From positions 110,001 through 174,000 of the forward strand of contig JAOPHQ010005429.1 in NCBI GenBank assembly GCA_030340625.1: a stretch of DNA of 64,000 nucleotides, given 5' to 3'. Made by a program: the position numbers and the translations under genes. This document shows, one piece after another, positions 25,021 to 37,888 of the stretch; position 1 is the first letter of the stretch; each line of letters opens with the position of its first letter. The notes beneath the pieces were generated by a model. That model was given only the letters and a program-made list of their open reading frames with translations. It did no database searches and had not been told where the DNA came from. The stretch is from Merluccius polli (taxonomy: Eukaryota > Chordata > Actinopteri > Gadiformes > Merlucciidae).

Positions 25021-27574
25021 TGACGCGCCCCACATGTTAGCATAGCTCATGTCGCAAATGGTGATTATTTTTATTTATTTATTTTTGTTCACCGCTGCTG
25101 CACACCACTGGCATCTATTTATTTATTCATTTATGTATTCATGTATTTATAATGAATAAATAAATCAATAATTGAGGTTGTTGTTGTAGGCCTATCTTTA
25201 GTGTAGCGGATACAGTGCATAGGCCTAATGCAACCTTTGTAACACTGTCACCGTAGCAATTATAACACCGATGCATGCAAACAATAATTACATGAACATG
25301 AGGGATAATGATGTATGCATCGCTGTGGATTTCGCTCATTATGTTATGTGCATAATTATCCCAGGCCTACATAATTACCGACTGGGATGCAATGGACCGC
25401 AATGACATAAATGGCAGGCAGAAAACAAATGAACAAAACAAACATTAGATTAGACATAGAGTAGATAACACCAACGGAAACGTGACATTCATTTAGTCAT
25501 CATGTTATGATAACTTCATGTCCATATTGTTGATCCTCACAGGGTTGCCATCCATTTGTCTTGTGGCTCTATGCTGTTTTTGGTTACAGAAATTGGTAAC
25601 AATTGCATTATCACCACAACCAGGATTTTGACAGCACATGATCCATAATTGTTATTCCTTAATAAATGTGCATGGAGAAATATGTGCAGTGACACTGTGT
25701 TAGTTGTCACATCTCATGCCAACTCCTCCACAACTTTTTAAAGATAAAGTTGAAAAGTACACTTTTCACATGGGCCTCCAAGCCACATCTGAATGACGAC
25801 CACCGCATGGAAATGATCCTTAACAGACCCCAACAACAGCTCTGTTCAGCATTAGCTTAAATCTGCTTTTAGTCTGATGTGTTATGCCAGAGCTTTTGTT
25901 TTGGTGTTAACACAAACTGACTTTAAAAGTCAGCTTTGCAGACCCCAACAGCATCTCTGTTCAGCAATAGTCTCTGTTTGCTTTAGTCTGATGTGTTATG
26001 CCGGGGCTTTTGTTTTGGTGTTAAAGCAAAGCAGACTCCAAAAGTCAGCTTTTACAAAACACATTGTTCTGACGAGTCTCACGAATATCTAAATCAGTGA
26101 AACACATTTTCTTCAAACATATCGTATTTATTCCAAACAAAGTGACATTTTATACAACATTATAAGTTTGTGAATAAAAACCACAAAGCCGTCTCCCATA
26201 GCCTAATAAAGGGTTACATTTACGACCAGGGGACATTTGAAAGGGACAGTGTTTCTTGCTTTGACCTCCATGACCTCATTCAAATTAAAACCATTGGCTT
26301 GTTCACCTTGACTCAGATATGACTTCCTGTTTATAGAAATCACCACATGATGGCAGTAATAAACTACCTTTAGTCCAATGAACGGTACCTTCTCACGACC
26401 ACAGTCAGTGAGCCTTTGACAGTTTTAGAAAACAATGCTGCTTCATCACGTTATGTTTTTGAAACATACAAACATGTTGCTGTTATGTACAGTATTAACA
26501 CAATGTAGGTTGACTAAGTGAGTCAATTATTGACTAACTGGTGGTTAGTTTGCAAGTGAGTTTAGAAAATGACCTTTAGAGTTCATCAAAGTGCCTTGAT
26601 CTGTCTTCCTCTTTACAAGGTCAGAGAGGCAAGCCCGGCTCTATATGGGCAATCTGGGCACAAAGGGCCCTCCGCGATGGGAAAAAGATAAAAATGTATG
26701 CATTTTTTAAAATGTTGGTTATGTCGGGCTCCACAGAAATATGACACAAAGCTTGACCCATTCTCTTGATCTTGGTAATCAATCAGAATGACAGTTGTTT
26801 CCAAGAAAATTAAGTGGCAGTGCACTGTCGATTGGCTAATGGTGGGTGGGCATGGAGAGCAGGTGGCTTACATTGCACAGATTCAGGATCAGTTTTTCTT
26901 AAGCCAAGTCAAGGATAAAAACAGTGGAATTCATCAGTTAGGTTGTTTTAGTGAGGGGCGGGGGGGGGTGAGCTTGAGGGCCCAGGGCCCCCCTTGGGTT
27001 ACTAATCCAGAGGACCTAATTTAGTGGAAGTTGTGTTATTGTTTTTAATTGAAAACGAACTTGAGGGACAATACGTCTTTTAACCAACTTGAATTATTTG
27101 GACATTGTTTTGATTGCTGCATTTCTTCCTCTGATATCCCCCTTCAGACAGGCGAACAGCAAAATGCTTCCCTGAGAATGAGAGGAATGTCATTGTAGGG
27201 GAACCATGCTATTGTTACACTATTACCGGGATTCTTTTCACGTGCTGCCATGACAACAATCCAGGGAATCTGGATTATTAAATGCATTTTCTCACACTAA
27301 AATGACGAGAGGGACACAATTTCCAGGAACTCACTCCTGTCAATATGGTGTGGATAGGCCTCCGGGGCTTGAGCTCCTAATAATATTTAGGCTATCCAGC
27401 CCCGATACAATTCAACGCAAAAGTTAAGGTCAACTAGAAACACTAACATCCATAATATTAGTTGATGGACGATCAATCGATAGCTAGAAATGCCCTAGCT
27501 GTCTTTAATAACAAGAACATTAAAGTTACATACAGAGCCATAAAAAAACTCAAGTCACTGACTATAGGCCTAAT

Positions 27575-27641
<67 letters not shown>

Positions 27642-28040
27642 GCATGTGTGTGTGTGTGATATTAGCTTGTAAACGTCAACGTAAAGCTGACGTGGATCAA
27701 TCTTGTGCCAGCAGAAAAAACATGCAAATCGTATCTGCTTTCTTTTAATTATGAATTATCTATTTAATTATTTATCTTTTAATTGTATAAAAAATACACA
27801 AAGCTCTGCTTTTTTTTGTTGTTGTTGGAATTGGTGGAATTTAAATGGCTCATCAACTAAGCTGTAAACATGTACAATTGTTCAGTGATTTTAATCCTTC
27901 AATCAATCTCAAAATGCGTTAATGGGGTTTTAGGCAACACAAATGTATGTCTTTTTTTTCTCTGGGGAGGGTCCTGTCTGCCTGCCTGCCTATATGTTAA
28001 TCTGTCTTTCTCTCTGTCTATATGTCTCTCTCTCTCTCTC
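25021..28040. other. intergenic; no gene recognised
   Basis: The block contains a two-copy tandem repeat (25826-26055, listed separately), a poly-G patch at about 26955-26970 and (TG)n at about 27580-27657. The agggccct and ggcccagggcccccc motifs at 26660 and 26980 may be ends of a decayed DNA transposon, not resolved. No exon-like sequence was found. Confidence 0.5.
25826..26055. repeat. two-copy tandem duplication, about 115-bp unit
   Basis: Both copies begin gaccccaacа-like (25826 and 25941) and share ctgttcagca, tagtctgatgtgttatgcc, gcttttgttttggtgttaa and aaagtcagcttt. Divergence is modest. No coding function is apparent. Confidence 0.85.
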
Positions 28041-28051
28041 CTGCAGGTGAA

Positions 28052-28210
28052 ATGTATCCTGGGGAGGTGATTGAAACCTCGGGTAGCTCCTCGGGGCCCG
28101 GGGCCGTGCGAGGTCGGGGAAATTAAAAACTCTGGCTTTGAAAAACGAGAGGCCTGACACCGTGGGACAACATCGGGCGTAGTTTTCGCTGCAGGCATGC
28201 CCTGTTTAGA
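28052..28210 (+). other. exon-like GC-rich island after a strong acceptor
   Basis: A polypyrimidine tract and acceptor (tctctctcctgcag) precede about 150 bp of GC-rich unique sequence in AT-rich DNA. The only open frame is short (ATG at about 28051, stop after 22-24 codons). It might be a noncoding exon or a conserved element; the acceptor could simply be the end of a CT repeat. Confidence 0.25.
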
Positions 28211-28479
28211 TGATGACAAGGAAACGTATGGCTCCCAGGGTCAGAGGTGATGGCATGGACATGAATGTTAAGTGATCAGTGTAGGTGTGAAAGATGAGCA
28301 GGGAGCCATTATCATGAAATGAGGGTGACAGGTGCTGACCCTGCGTTAGAGTACAGCAGCACGCACCCGTGGTGGAGTCGGTTAAGTTATCATCACGCAG
28401 AGGTCATAGGTTTGTTTGGGTTTTTTTCTCCTAAAATTGCTGGTCAATTTTTTAAATAAGCACAAGCTGATGAGAATGA

Positions 28480-28690
28480 AATCACAGGGCTGCGCGATTG
28501 TTGACGGAGAGAGGGGGGGGGGGGGGGGGGTGCTGCGCGATTGTCGACAGGGGGGGGGGGGGGGGGGGGGGGGTGTGCTGCGCGATTGTTGACGGGGGCG
28601 CCCCCCTGGTGCGGCGCCCCTATGCGCCGCATACAGCGCATACCCACTTTTTGCGCCACTGCTGTCCAGTGCTGCATACCTGCGCCTAGT
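28480..28690 (-). mobile_element. poly-G/C-rich DNA-transposon fragment
   Basis: On the minus strand the fragment starts CAGTGGCGCAAAAAGTGGG (hAT-like terminus) and contains caacaatcgcgcagcacc units separated by long C runs (plus-strand G runs at about 28507-28530 and 28552-28573). The caacaatcgcgc unit is shared with the insert at 16.85-17.1 kb. No opposite end was found. Confidence 0.55.
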
Positions 28691-29559
28691 TCTCTCAAAT
28701 CCCACACAGGTTATTTTTAGTTTATTTTCATCATGTTACGTCGCGGGACTCCGATCACAAAAGTAAAACAGTACGATTATTTGAGACTTTGCTGTAGAAC
28801 TGTAGTATGCAAAATACTGCCAGTTCTATGAGCTATAGTTATTGTAAAGCATATTGTAAGGCATCAACTTAATTACATAGTTGTTATATTATCTATGGGA
28901 TTGTATAACTTTCTTAGCTAATTCGCTAAGAGAGTTACAAGACAAATCAGTTCCTTGTAATACACTGGATGCATGAAGGGGAGTGGCCCGCGCCATATAC
29001 TGATGATCATCATGCAGCTTTACGGTTGGCTGACACTAGGAGATGAACAGGGAGAGGATGTTAACCATTCTAAAGACATAAAGTACATTGCTATTTTGCT
29101 ATTTTATCTTTTTTAAAGCATGTTGTAACTCGTTAGAAATAAACTTAGAGAAGGTAATTCAAACTTTTACTCTGATACTATCAAACTGTCTCACATACAC
29201 AGTACCATACACTCACATGAAAAAAAAAAACCCCACCCGTACTTGAAGCCATGTAGTGGCCATATGCGAATCAATACAAATATAAGGGTGTTGATTCATA
29301 TTTTGGGGTAACCTTATTACCTTATTACTCCAGTAAATAGAGACAATCTTAGTAACGACATGGTAACGTTACCTTATTGGACCTTTTGCAATACTATTTT
29401 AGCATTGAAAGGATGTTTATTTTCCTAAAAAGCAGAAGTGAAAACTGGTACTATTTCAAAATTGTGCTAAAGGCCACATCAGAAATTCAACAGCTAAAAG
29501 AAACAAAACAAATAGATAGTGGTGCGTTTGATAGTGGAAGGTAGACGGGAACAGAGAAC

Positions 29560-29740
29560 CAGACGGGGCAGGTTAGTATTGCAGTGATTAGGGGGTTTGA
29601 TTCCCAGCCATTAAGGTTCTGGGTTCAAACCCCAATGCCCAAGAGCAAGATGCCTAACCCTTACCTGCTCATTAATGTCATGTATCTATAAAACATGTGT
29701 AACTTTAAATTGCTTTGGATAGTATATAGTAACCCCAACG
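29560..29740 (+). repeat. tRNA-derived SINE copy with intact B box
   Basis: The B box ggttcaaaccc lies at about 29622-29632, then gagcaagatgcctaaccc and a tail ending in attgctttggatag. This is the clearest member of the family in the window. The flanking stretch 28700-29560 shows nothing recognisable. Confidence 0.75.
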
Positions 29741-29948
29741 GGAAAGACTCATTACATATGTAACTAATGTTTGTCAATTGTACGTATTGGCTTTAAAGTG
29801 TGGCTCGCTCACTGCAGGTAGAGTGCTGCAACAGGTAGACTGCTGCAACAGGCATTTTTGCCTCAGGAGTTTACCGATAAGCTCATTAAGATGTCAACTA
29901 TTACATAACAGAATCGAAAGCTGCAACCCAAAGAAAAGCAGCAGCAAA

Positions 29949-29989
29949 TTATATATATATATACTGTATATATATACTGTATATATATA

Positions 29990-30061
<72 letters not shown>

Positions 30062-30125
30062 TGTATATACAGTATATGTGTGTGTGTGTGTGGGGGGGGG
30101 GGGGTTCTGTGTGTGTATGTATGTC

Positions 30126-30180
<55 letters not shown>
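29949..30180. repeat. (TA)n with tactgta palindromes, then (TG)n
   Basis: About 115 bp of TA with periodic ctgta interruptions is followed by tg, a G run (about 30092-30103) and (TG)n to 30180. Open frames of YIYI or CVCV type are artefacts. Confidence 0.95.
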
Positions 30181-30181
<1 letters not shown>

Positions 30182-31530
30182 GGTGCATGTGCATGAGCAT
30201 GTGCATGTAATTCTGATGTTATTAGTCACAATGAAATTTCAATTAAACTATGTAAAGTCTGAAAAAACAAATGCTCAGGGCAACCATAGCTGTGGTTGTG
30301 TCTAGCTCAACTGGCAGAGCATCACATACAGGCAAAATGAGGAGTGTTGTTTACGCTGGGGCCAAACATGTCAAGAATCTATTATAGCTAGCATATAATA
30401 GTTATTTTCCGACATGTATTTCATCGACAATGTTTTAATATATGAACTTTGCATGTACTGCATGGGCTACAACTGAAACAAAACATCGGAAATGTTATTA
30501 TATGGGTAGTATATTTCTTGACGTGAACGTTATTGACTTGGGGAAATTGAATCCGTGCATAATTCACCTCACCGAGTTTAAATGTTGTAGAACCCCCTTT
30601 CATAATGAAAGCCCGGGCATGTTTGGATACATCTTTATCAGTATTGCACATCTGTATAATGCAATTTTCCCCCTCTTTGCATATTGCTCTAGCTCATATA
30701 TTGAGCTAAATGAGACGTACAAACAAAAAAATGTTGAAATAAACATGAGGACTTCACTTGCCACTTTGTATGTTGACACCCAGGAACATTAACCATGCCG
30801 CTTTCCAGGGCTTTTGCTTTGCCCTCCGGCTCATTGAGCCTGAACTGTTTCCTTTTAGTATCGGCTCTCTGCTGCAGGTTGGGACGCGTTCCCTCCGCGA
30901 GCAGAGTCCCCGTCTAGCCTCGCAAGACTTTCAGGCAAGGAACACACCCAAATAGCTGATTGCCGCCACAAACAGCTCAATTTGCTTGTCTTTGACACTT
31001 TGACTTTTTGGGGAATTTTAAACACAATTTTTTTCATGAAGAAGTGTTGACACGTCACACATACCTTCATCAATCATCGAGTGCACACCAAAGTTAACAA
31101 GAACACGTAACAACGTAAACTATAACTACTATTCCGTCAGTCATATGTGCTAATATTTTAACCATCAACCTGAGATGACAGAAACGTTGCGGCCATAGTG
31201 GAAAGTTTGGTAGGTGAGAGGATTAAATTCTGTCAGTCCTGGCTCGGTGACCTCTTGACCTCCAAGGGGCTTGGGAGTAAGTGGCAAGTGCTGACAGATT
31301 GCTTTTCCAGTAATCATTTTGTGAACCCCCTTTCACAAATGCCTATTAACTTTTAGAAATGCCAAATTACATATCATATATTGTTATGTTACTTTCTATT
31401 TATCAAACAACATCATGCTTTTCTGGAATTTCTCTGAATACAAAAAAAACTACACCTTGATTATTTTACTAGGCTATGCTTAGTTTTTGTGTTTGTTTTT
31501 TTATTCCTCCTTTTTTAAATTTCCCAGTTT
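30181..31530. other. no gene recognised
   Basis: Several plus-strand frames of up to 116 codons occur but show no recognisable domain, signal or exon borders. I treat them as chance. Confidence 0.5.
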
Positions 31531-31538
31531 TGTTATAA

Positions 31539-31540
31539 AG

Positions 31541-31630
<90 letters not shown>

Positions 31631-31631
31631 G
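31539..31631. repeat. perfect (GAT)n trinucleotide repeat, about 30 units
   Basis: An uninterrupted gatgatgat tract of about 90 bp. The long Met and His open frames over it follow from the repeat. Confidence 0.97.
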
Positions 31632-33781
31632 GTGACAACGACACCACTGCTCAACTTAATGAATATAAGTTGAATAATAAATGGAAGGAAAGGTGTTTTG
31701 CTCCCTGGGTCATAACTCTCTCTCCAACTGCTTCTGCTTTGTTCAAAGTGGTGACACGCTTAAACTTTAATAGTACATATATATATAATACAACACCATG
31801 TTTCCCACCCACCATACAGCCTGCAACAGGCTTATTACACATGGAAAGTGTGTTTTGCCACTTGTGCAAGATCAACTCCTCACGGATCAAATCGCATTCC
31901 TGCTTTGTTTTGTTCAGAGGTAATTGCCTGCTTTACTTGGACGTATGCCATGTCATGGATTCAACACATGCTGTTTCACGTTGGCGTTAATGGCAGCCCT
32001 ACCCCTATAGCGGGAGAGCAGTACAAGTGTTATGTTAAATAAAATATACATGTGTCATATGTCATTCTAAGTGGATATGACATTCATAATACAAACGTTG
32101 ATGTTCAAATTGTAAGGTAACAATGAAGTTTAAAAATGATGACGTTGAGACACATCCGTCTGCTGGAGCATGTGTGGATGTTCAGGTTCGACTGAGCTGT
32201 GCAAGTACAGTGTGCAGTTTACCTTCAGTTGATGCGTTCACTGTTTTGATCTATGAACACAAGAGGAGGAAGACGGTCTCCCACTGGGTACCCAGTGAAT
32301 GAAACATATTATCCATCAGGGGAGGTTGATGTTCCTGATGGAGTCCAAATAGGGCTGAATACCATTATGAATATCCATTTTCTGATCATTCACCACTCAC
32401 ACACTCAGAGAGAGGTAGAAAGATAGGCACTGTCAAGAGAGGGATATTTTTCAAATTTCTAAATACTTTTCTAACTTTTCAAATGTTCTAATTTTCTACT
32501 TTAACACGGTTAAGAGTCCAAAACAATCACTTATTACTACAATACAAAACATATTATGGAATTGTTTCCGCTGTTTCTGCAGAAATGTTTGCATCATGTC
32601 CCAACTTTGCCAAACTGCTCCTTATATAATATATAGAGAATGACCCAAAGTTTTGCTAATATTGGATGAGTGGGATTTGTTGGTTTAAGTTCCTTACACA
32701 AACATGAGCCCAGCAGAGGTCTTGTTATGACTGCAGATAATTACCCATTAGGTGTTTCTCTGAGCACATCCAAGAGCGGTTTCGTCCTGTAATGTAAATA
32801 TACAGTAAGTATCTGTTGACCATTAGAATTGGCTCTTAGCTCTTGTTAAGCCATAAATAATATTCAGTGGTGGAGAATGACAATGATTAGAGAAGAATGT
32901 ATGTCTGGACTTCAGTTGCTGTAGCTCACATAAGTCATCATCATCATAAGACACATGTCAACCTTTAAACCTTTATCTGTATTAACCTTCACCAGGAGGC
33001 GTATTGTGGTCCATGGTGTGTTGCTTTTTCTCAAGACCCCCCGCCAACCCCACCTCCCGCACGTGTTTAAGATTTAAGCTTCTGGTGCTGAGGGAAACAT
33101 AACCCCGCTCAGTCCAACCTTATCTTCTTTCCTGAGGGTCTTTGTTTCAATCCTTCAGTCCTCCCCACTTGCTGGTAAAATGTTTTTAAATAGCCTATTG
33201 CTTGACATATGTCCACATCTTATATAGGAGAGCATCATGATCAAAGAGAGTCATGCAGGAATGCTGCCTGGGTATTCTGCCTGCCTTGCAGAAAGATATG
33301 GCTTCGACTGAATCTTTAGACTTCATCCATGATGTCAACTAGACTAGACTTAAACTAGGGTTAATGACTAATTCAACTAGAATTAGAATTAATCATTAAC
33401 CTGTTTTTTACAGACTGTTAAAACCGTCAGTTTATGAGTGTGCTCAACTTAGTCCAAGAATGTTCATCTGTTCTTCCTTATCCTATAGGACTTGTGGAAA
33501 ACAACCTCACAGAGATTCAGAGTGGTGGATATCTTGTCCTTGATGAACACACTCATAAACCATCGAATTGTCGTATATGTAATCTTTCCTTCACACCTGC
33601 TTCATGTGACATCACTTCCTATTTGTGGTCAACATCTCACTCCAGTGAGCTTCTAGCAGCAAACCCTTCACAGATTTAACTTCTTGAATGATGGGTCAAT
33701 GGGTTTTCTAACAGCATCTAAATGCCCCCCCCATTAAAATGTCCTGTCTTTGGCAAGATGTAAACTCTGCGTTTTATGTTT

Positions 33782-33822
<41 letters not shown>

Positions 33823-34120
33823 GCTCCCATCCCTGACCTCTCAGGTCAGGGGTGGGTCTCCTTTCCTCGTGGCGTTTGCTTCTAAGAAAGACAAACGGCA
33901 GAGGACGTGAACAATATGATGCCCAGACAGGTTGGGGAGTGAGGGGGATGTGTAATTTAATCAATAATTAAAATGCACGATGTTGGAAGTCCTCCAGCTG
34001 TTTTTGTTCACAAACTGCACAGTAGGGACCTTCGATCATTGTCATCCATCACGACCGATACCTGTTATGTCTACATTAAGCAGCCCTCGACACACAGCGC
34101 AGTTCATCACAGGGGGGGGG
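31632..34120. other. intergenic; simple repeats only
   Basis: (TG)n lies at about 33788-33821 and poly-G at about 34111-34125. No exon, RNA gene or transposon border was recognised in the rest. Confidence 0.5.
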
Positions 34121-34123
34121 GGG

Positions 34124-34280
34124 GGTTAACTTAGCAATTAGGTGTGCTTGAAACTCGTTCTTGTGAAATCCTTACTCCACTGATAGCGGTTTACTGTTGC
34201 ACTTTCTCCTAACAAATGTACTTATTGTAAGTCGCTTTGGACAAAAGCGTCTGCTAAATGCCCTAAATGTAAATGTAAAT
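34124..34280 (+). repeat. fish SINE with GTCGCTTTGGA tail (V-SINE-like)
   Basis: The sequence from ggttaacttagcaattag through cttattgtaagtcgctttgg and agcgtctgctaaatg to the (taaatg)n end matches the split copy at 36.36-38.03 kb. This tail is very widespread in teleosts. Naming it V-SINE is from memory of that family's conserved region. Confidence 0.8.
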
Positions 34281-34334
34281 GAAAACAAAGACATACAATT
34301 AATCTATCCCGTCCCATTCGCAGCTAATATACAG

Positions 34335-34460
<126 letters not shown>

Positions 34461-35685
34461 TGTCCGTAACATGCACGTGTTGCTCAGAGACCTTACATTA
34501 AATAAACAGATGTTTGGGAGCTTGAACATGAGAAACAAAGCATGTGAAAGCCATGATAAGAGGCTGAGAGACCACTTCCCATAATTCATTGTGGGAATAT
34601 GGCCTTGTTTACGCAACCGGACAGGTTCTCTCCTTAGGGGGAAATTCCAAGAGGACTGGTCGTCTTTGTGTGTTAATAACTTGGTATTATGTAGCCTTTG
34701 ATGTATGTCGACCGGCTTGTTTATTATTAATTAATATAATGCTCTAGAACGCATGACCAATTCTTGTCATATTTTCAAAATATTGAAAATTACACGCATA
34801 CTTTTACTTTGCGTCTAATTTCGGGATCCCTCCCTCCTCCTAGGTTACGAATAACAATAACAAAGAAAAAAATGTACTTGAAGACAAATTAAACATAAAG
34901 ACAGGTTGTCATTAGCTTAGCACAATTAAAGAGATTCAGGACAATTATAAATATTTAGATGTCCAATTAATCATTTTAAAATCCTAATGCTAGCAAGACT
35001 ACTTGGGTTTCAGCCAAAATGGTGAGAATGATGGCAACATGGCTTCTAGCAATGCAATTAGACGTCATAAGCAGAAATTTTACTTAATTTGAAGCCAATT
35101 ATTCTCAGTTGTTTCCTTGGGTTCACAGGTATAATTACCCGTCAGATGGGCGCGGCTGCACATCTGTTTTCAGCCCAAGCGGCTGTGGATTATGAGCGAT
35201 GGATAATTTTAAGTGATCTAACTTACATTTAACCTCACCAGATGAGAAGCAGCCCCAGGCTACTCACCTGTGCCATGTACAGTATCTGCCTAGTGTTAAA
35301 CCACAGATCCCTGTGAGAGCAGCCTTATAGTCGGCAAGTACGCAATGTATACAATTACAGAACAAAAATCTTACAGTCTAGATATTTATATATATATATA
35401 TATATATACCATTGCTCGCAACCAAACCAGGAGGAATAGTGCTTTTGTTTACCCCTGTAGCTATCAGTAGCTATCCCCATTAGCTATCCCCAGAAGTGGA
35501 AATGGCAGACGGTGGAACAACTGAAGTAAAGCCGATCTGATGACACTACTTATATCTGCGTACTCTACGTTTTTGCATTGAGTATACTACCTGAATAAAC
35601 CTCATGTCGCTATTCGCCAGGCGATCCAGTCAGACTACCAACCCAGTTCGCTTTTCTCAACACATACTAAAGAATTTGTATGTGC

Positions 35686-35835
35686 TTTCATTGATTGATT
35701 GATTGATTGAGAATTTATTTGAACACAAAATAAAAGATGAACAATTAAAAACAAACAAACAACAATAAATACAAGACAACAACACAAAATGAAACAACAT
35801 GGGAAGTGGGAAGAAGCCAAAGCTTCATGTCTCCA
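35686..35835 (-). repeat. probable 3' end of a non-LTR element with TTGA tail
   Basis: A (ttga)n tract (35687-35709) abuts agaatttatttgaacac and gggaagtgggaagaagccaaagc, which resembles the 3' UTR of fish L2-type LINEs inserted in minus orientation. No coding part is visible. Confidence 0.5.
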
Positions 35836-36462
35836 TTATCGACTAAATGAATGAATAAACTCAGTTTTCCTCCTAATTTCCAACCCCTGCTGCCGATACT
35901 TGTTTGTGTGAAGCAATATTTCAACTATGGTATTACTATGCAATGCACATCATTGCAATAGCTTTTGCCTGTTCCCAAACAAAATGACCCCAATTTCACT
36001 TCTTCCTCAGTGAACTTGCTTCTTTCTTTCTTATTTCCAAAGTGTTGATCATTGCTTTCGCTGAGATTTCCAAACAAATGAGGGTCTTGTGTTGTTTGTG
36101 GTCGCTAGGCTTTGAGGAAACGGAAAGCGATCCGGTTTGTCTTTGCGACAGCGGCGCAAAAATAATACCACTTGGAAACGCTTGGGTGGGAAAAGTTGAA
36201 AAGTTGTCTACAGGCTGTTTTCGAATTTCTAAAAAGCATGTGGCGAGTGGTTCTGAATAATAAATAGTTTGTTACAAAACATATTTCCATTTTGGTACTC
36301 TGGTATGTGTTGATAAATATTCCTTAAAAATGTGCATTTTATTCTGTTATATATATTTGCTTTGTCCTGGCACTTACATTAGTATCTTGCACTTATCTTA
36401 GCTATCTTAGCACTTAGCATCTTACCCTAGCTATCTCTGTTGTATACTAGCAATGGGTTAAC

Positions 36463-37888
36463 TTAAAGGAGCTATATGTAAGAAATGTACTCAAAGTAAT
36501 CATAAAATGACCCTAATATGTCACTAGACATTGAGGAATCATGTTAATTTCAAGTATTTATGTCAGACATAATAGTAGTCCAGCCAGAATATTTAATTTC
36601 AAACGCAATATTTCTGTGCCAGGAAAACTGTTTTGTTTTCATTTTGTGTTTTGGTCTGTTGCGCCACCTTCTGCCTAGCGTCCAATCGCGAAGTCAGTAC
36701 TGTATCGCCATCCGGGTTGCCAGATAGGCTGAGCTGCAGCCATTTACTGTATAAGGAAGGCTGCAGCTACAAATGTTTCGGGTCAGAAATGTCTGACGTT
36801 ACTAAATGCATTCGTGAACATGTTTACATTGCACTATTAGCCTACCAAATATATTTTAGTTGGGTAATGAAAATGGTCCATGTTTCCACTGGAGTGAACT
36901 ATTGCAGTATATCTTTAGAATTATATTTGGCTTATCGCCATTATTCAGTTTTTGCTAGAAAAACATGTTTGAAGCGAATCATTGCGTCGTTGCCTCATGG
37001 GCGTTTTCACGAAGTCAGTATCGTTTGCTCAATGACTGTATGTAAGGATTTCACACCGCTGAGGGCCATTTACTGCACACCGACTGCAGTGTGGATGATA
37101 ATAAAACAGCGGTCAGAGCTGGCGTGTGTGTCCGACAGGGCTGCTCTATTCGGACACATTACTATGAAGCCCCGGTGATGGTGTGGGAGTGCGGATGATA
37201 ATAAAACAGCGGTCAGAGCTGGCGTGTGTGTCCGACAGGGCTGCTCTATTCGGACACATTACTATGAAGCCCCGGTGACGGTGTGGGAGTGCGGATGATA
37301 ATAAAACAGCGGTAACAGCATGTGTGTGTGTCCGAGAGGCCTGCTCTCCTCGGACACATTACTATGAAGCCCCGGTGATGGTCTGGAAGTGTGGATGCTA
37401 ATAAAACAGCGGTAACAGCATGTGTGTGTGTGTCCGAGAGGGCTGCTCTCCTCGGACACATTACTATGAAGCCCCGGTGATGGTCTGGAAGTGTGGATGA
37501 TAATAAAACAGCGGTAACATGTGTGTGTGTCCGAGAGGGCTGCTCTATTCGGACACATTACTATGAAGCCCCGGTGACGGTGATGCAGTTGGTCAATATT
37601 ATCAGGGATCTATGCAAGGCAAGTGTATTTGTATAGCACACTTCATACACAGAGGCAATTATATGTTCTTTACCTAAATAAAAGCAAAAAACAGTATGTA
37701 AAACACTTGTCATGGTTGCTCCTTCTAGTAGACACAGTGTTGTGTTGAGTAATCCGGGAACGGGGAATCTGGCAACCGCTACTCTGGGGGGGGAGGGGGA
37801 GGGAGTACCACGCTGTACAGTATTTACAACGTGGTTGCAATAACAGTTTTGGCCAGAGAGGACGCAATCCTACATATAGCTCCTTTAA
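36463..37888. mobile_element. 1418-bp nonautonomous TTAA-flanked DNA transposon
   Basis: The element at 36467-37884 starts AGGAGCTATATGTA and ends TACATATAGCTCCT, with TTAA on both sides (36463-36466, 37885-37888). TTAA duplication is found in piggyBac and Kolobok elements; the AGG terminus is not the usual piggyBac CCY. No transposase is visible. The interior includes a five-copy minisatellite (37091-37580). Confidence 0.85.
37091..37580. repeat. five-copy 100-bp minisatellite with internal hairpin
   Basis: Units start near 37131, 37231, 37331, 37433 and 37530. Each carries gtgtccgagagggctgctct and cctcggac (or attcgga), which can pair as a stem of about 8-9 bp, then acattactatgaagccccgg and gataataaaacagcgg. 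One related copy lies inside the hAT element at 3.07-3.73 kb. Confidence 0.9.

Noticed and set aside
6835..29740. Functional tRNA genes at B-box sequences
   Set aside because: B boxes at 6.86, 22.73 and 29.62 kb lack a foldable tRNA with matching acceptor stem and sit at the head of a dispersed SINE family.
30442..30792. Plus-strand open frame of 116 codons
   Set aside because: Ordinary composition but no known motif, no splice sites in suitable places and no overlapping evidence of a gene.
31487..31990. Poly-Met or poly-His coding sequence
   Set aside because: It is caused by the GAT trinucleotide tract.
37262..37558. Minus-strand open frame with repeated HSNVSEES units
   Set aside because: It is the translation of the five-copy minisatellite in a nonautonomous transposon, with no start or splice support.
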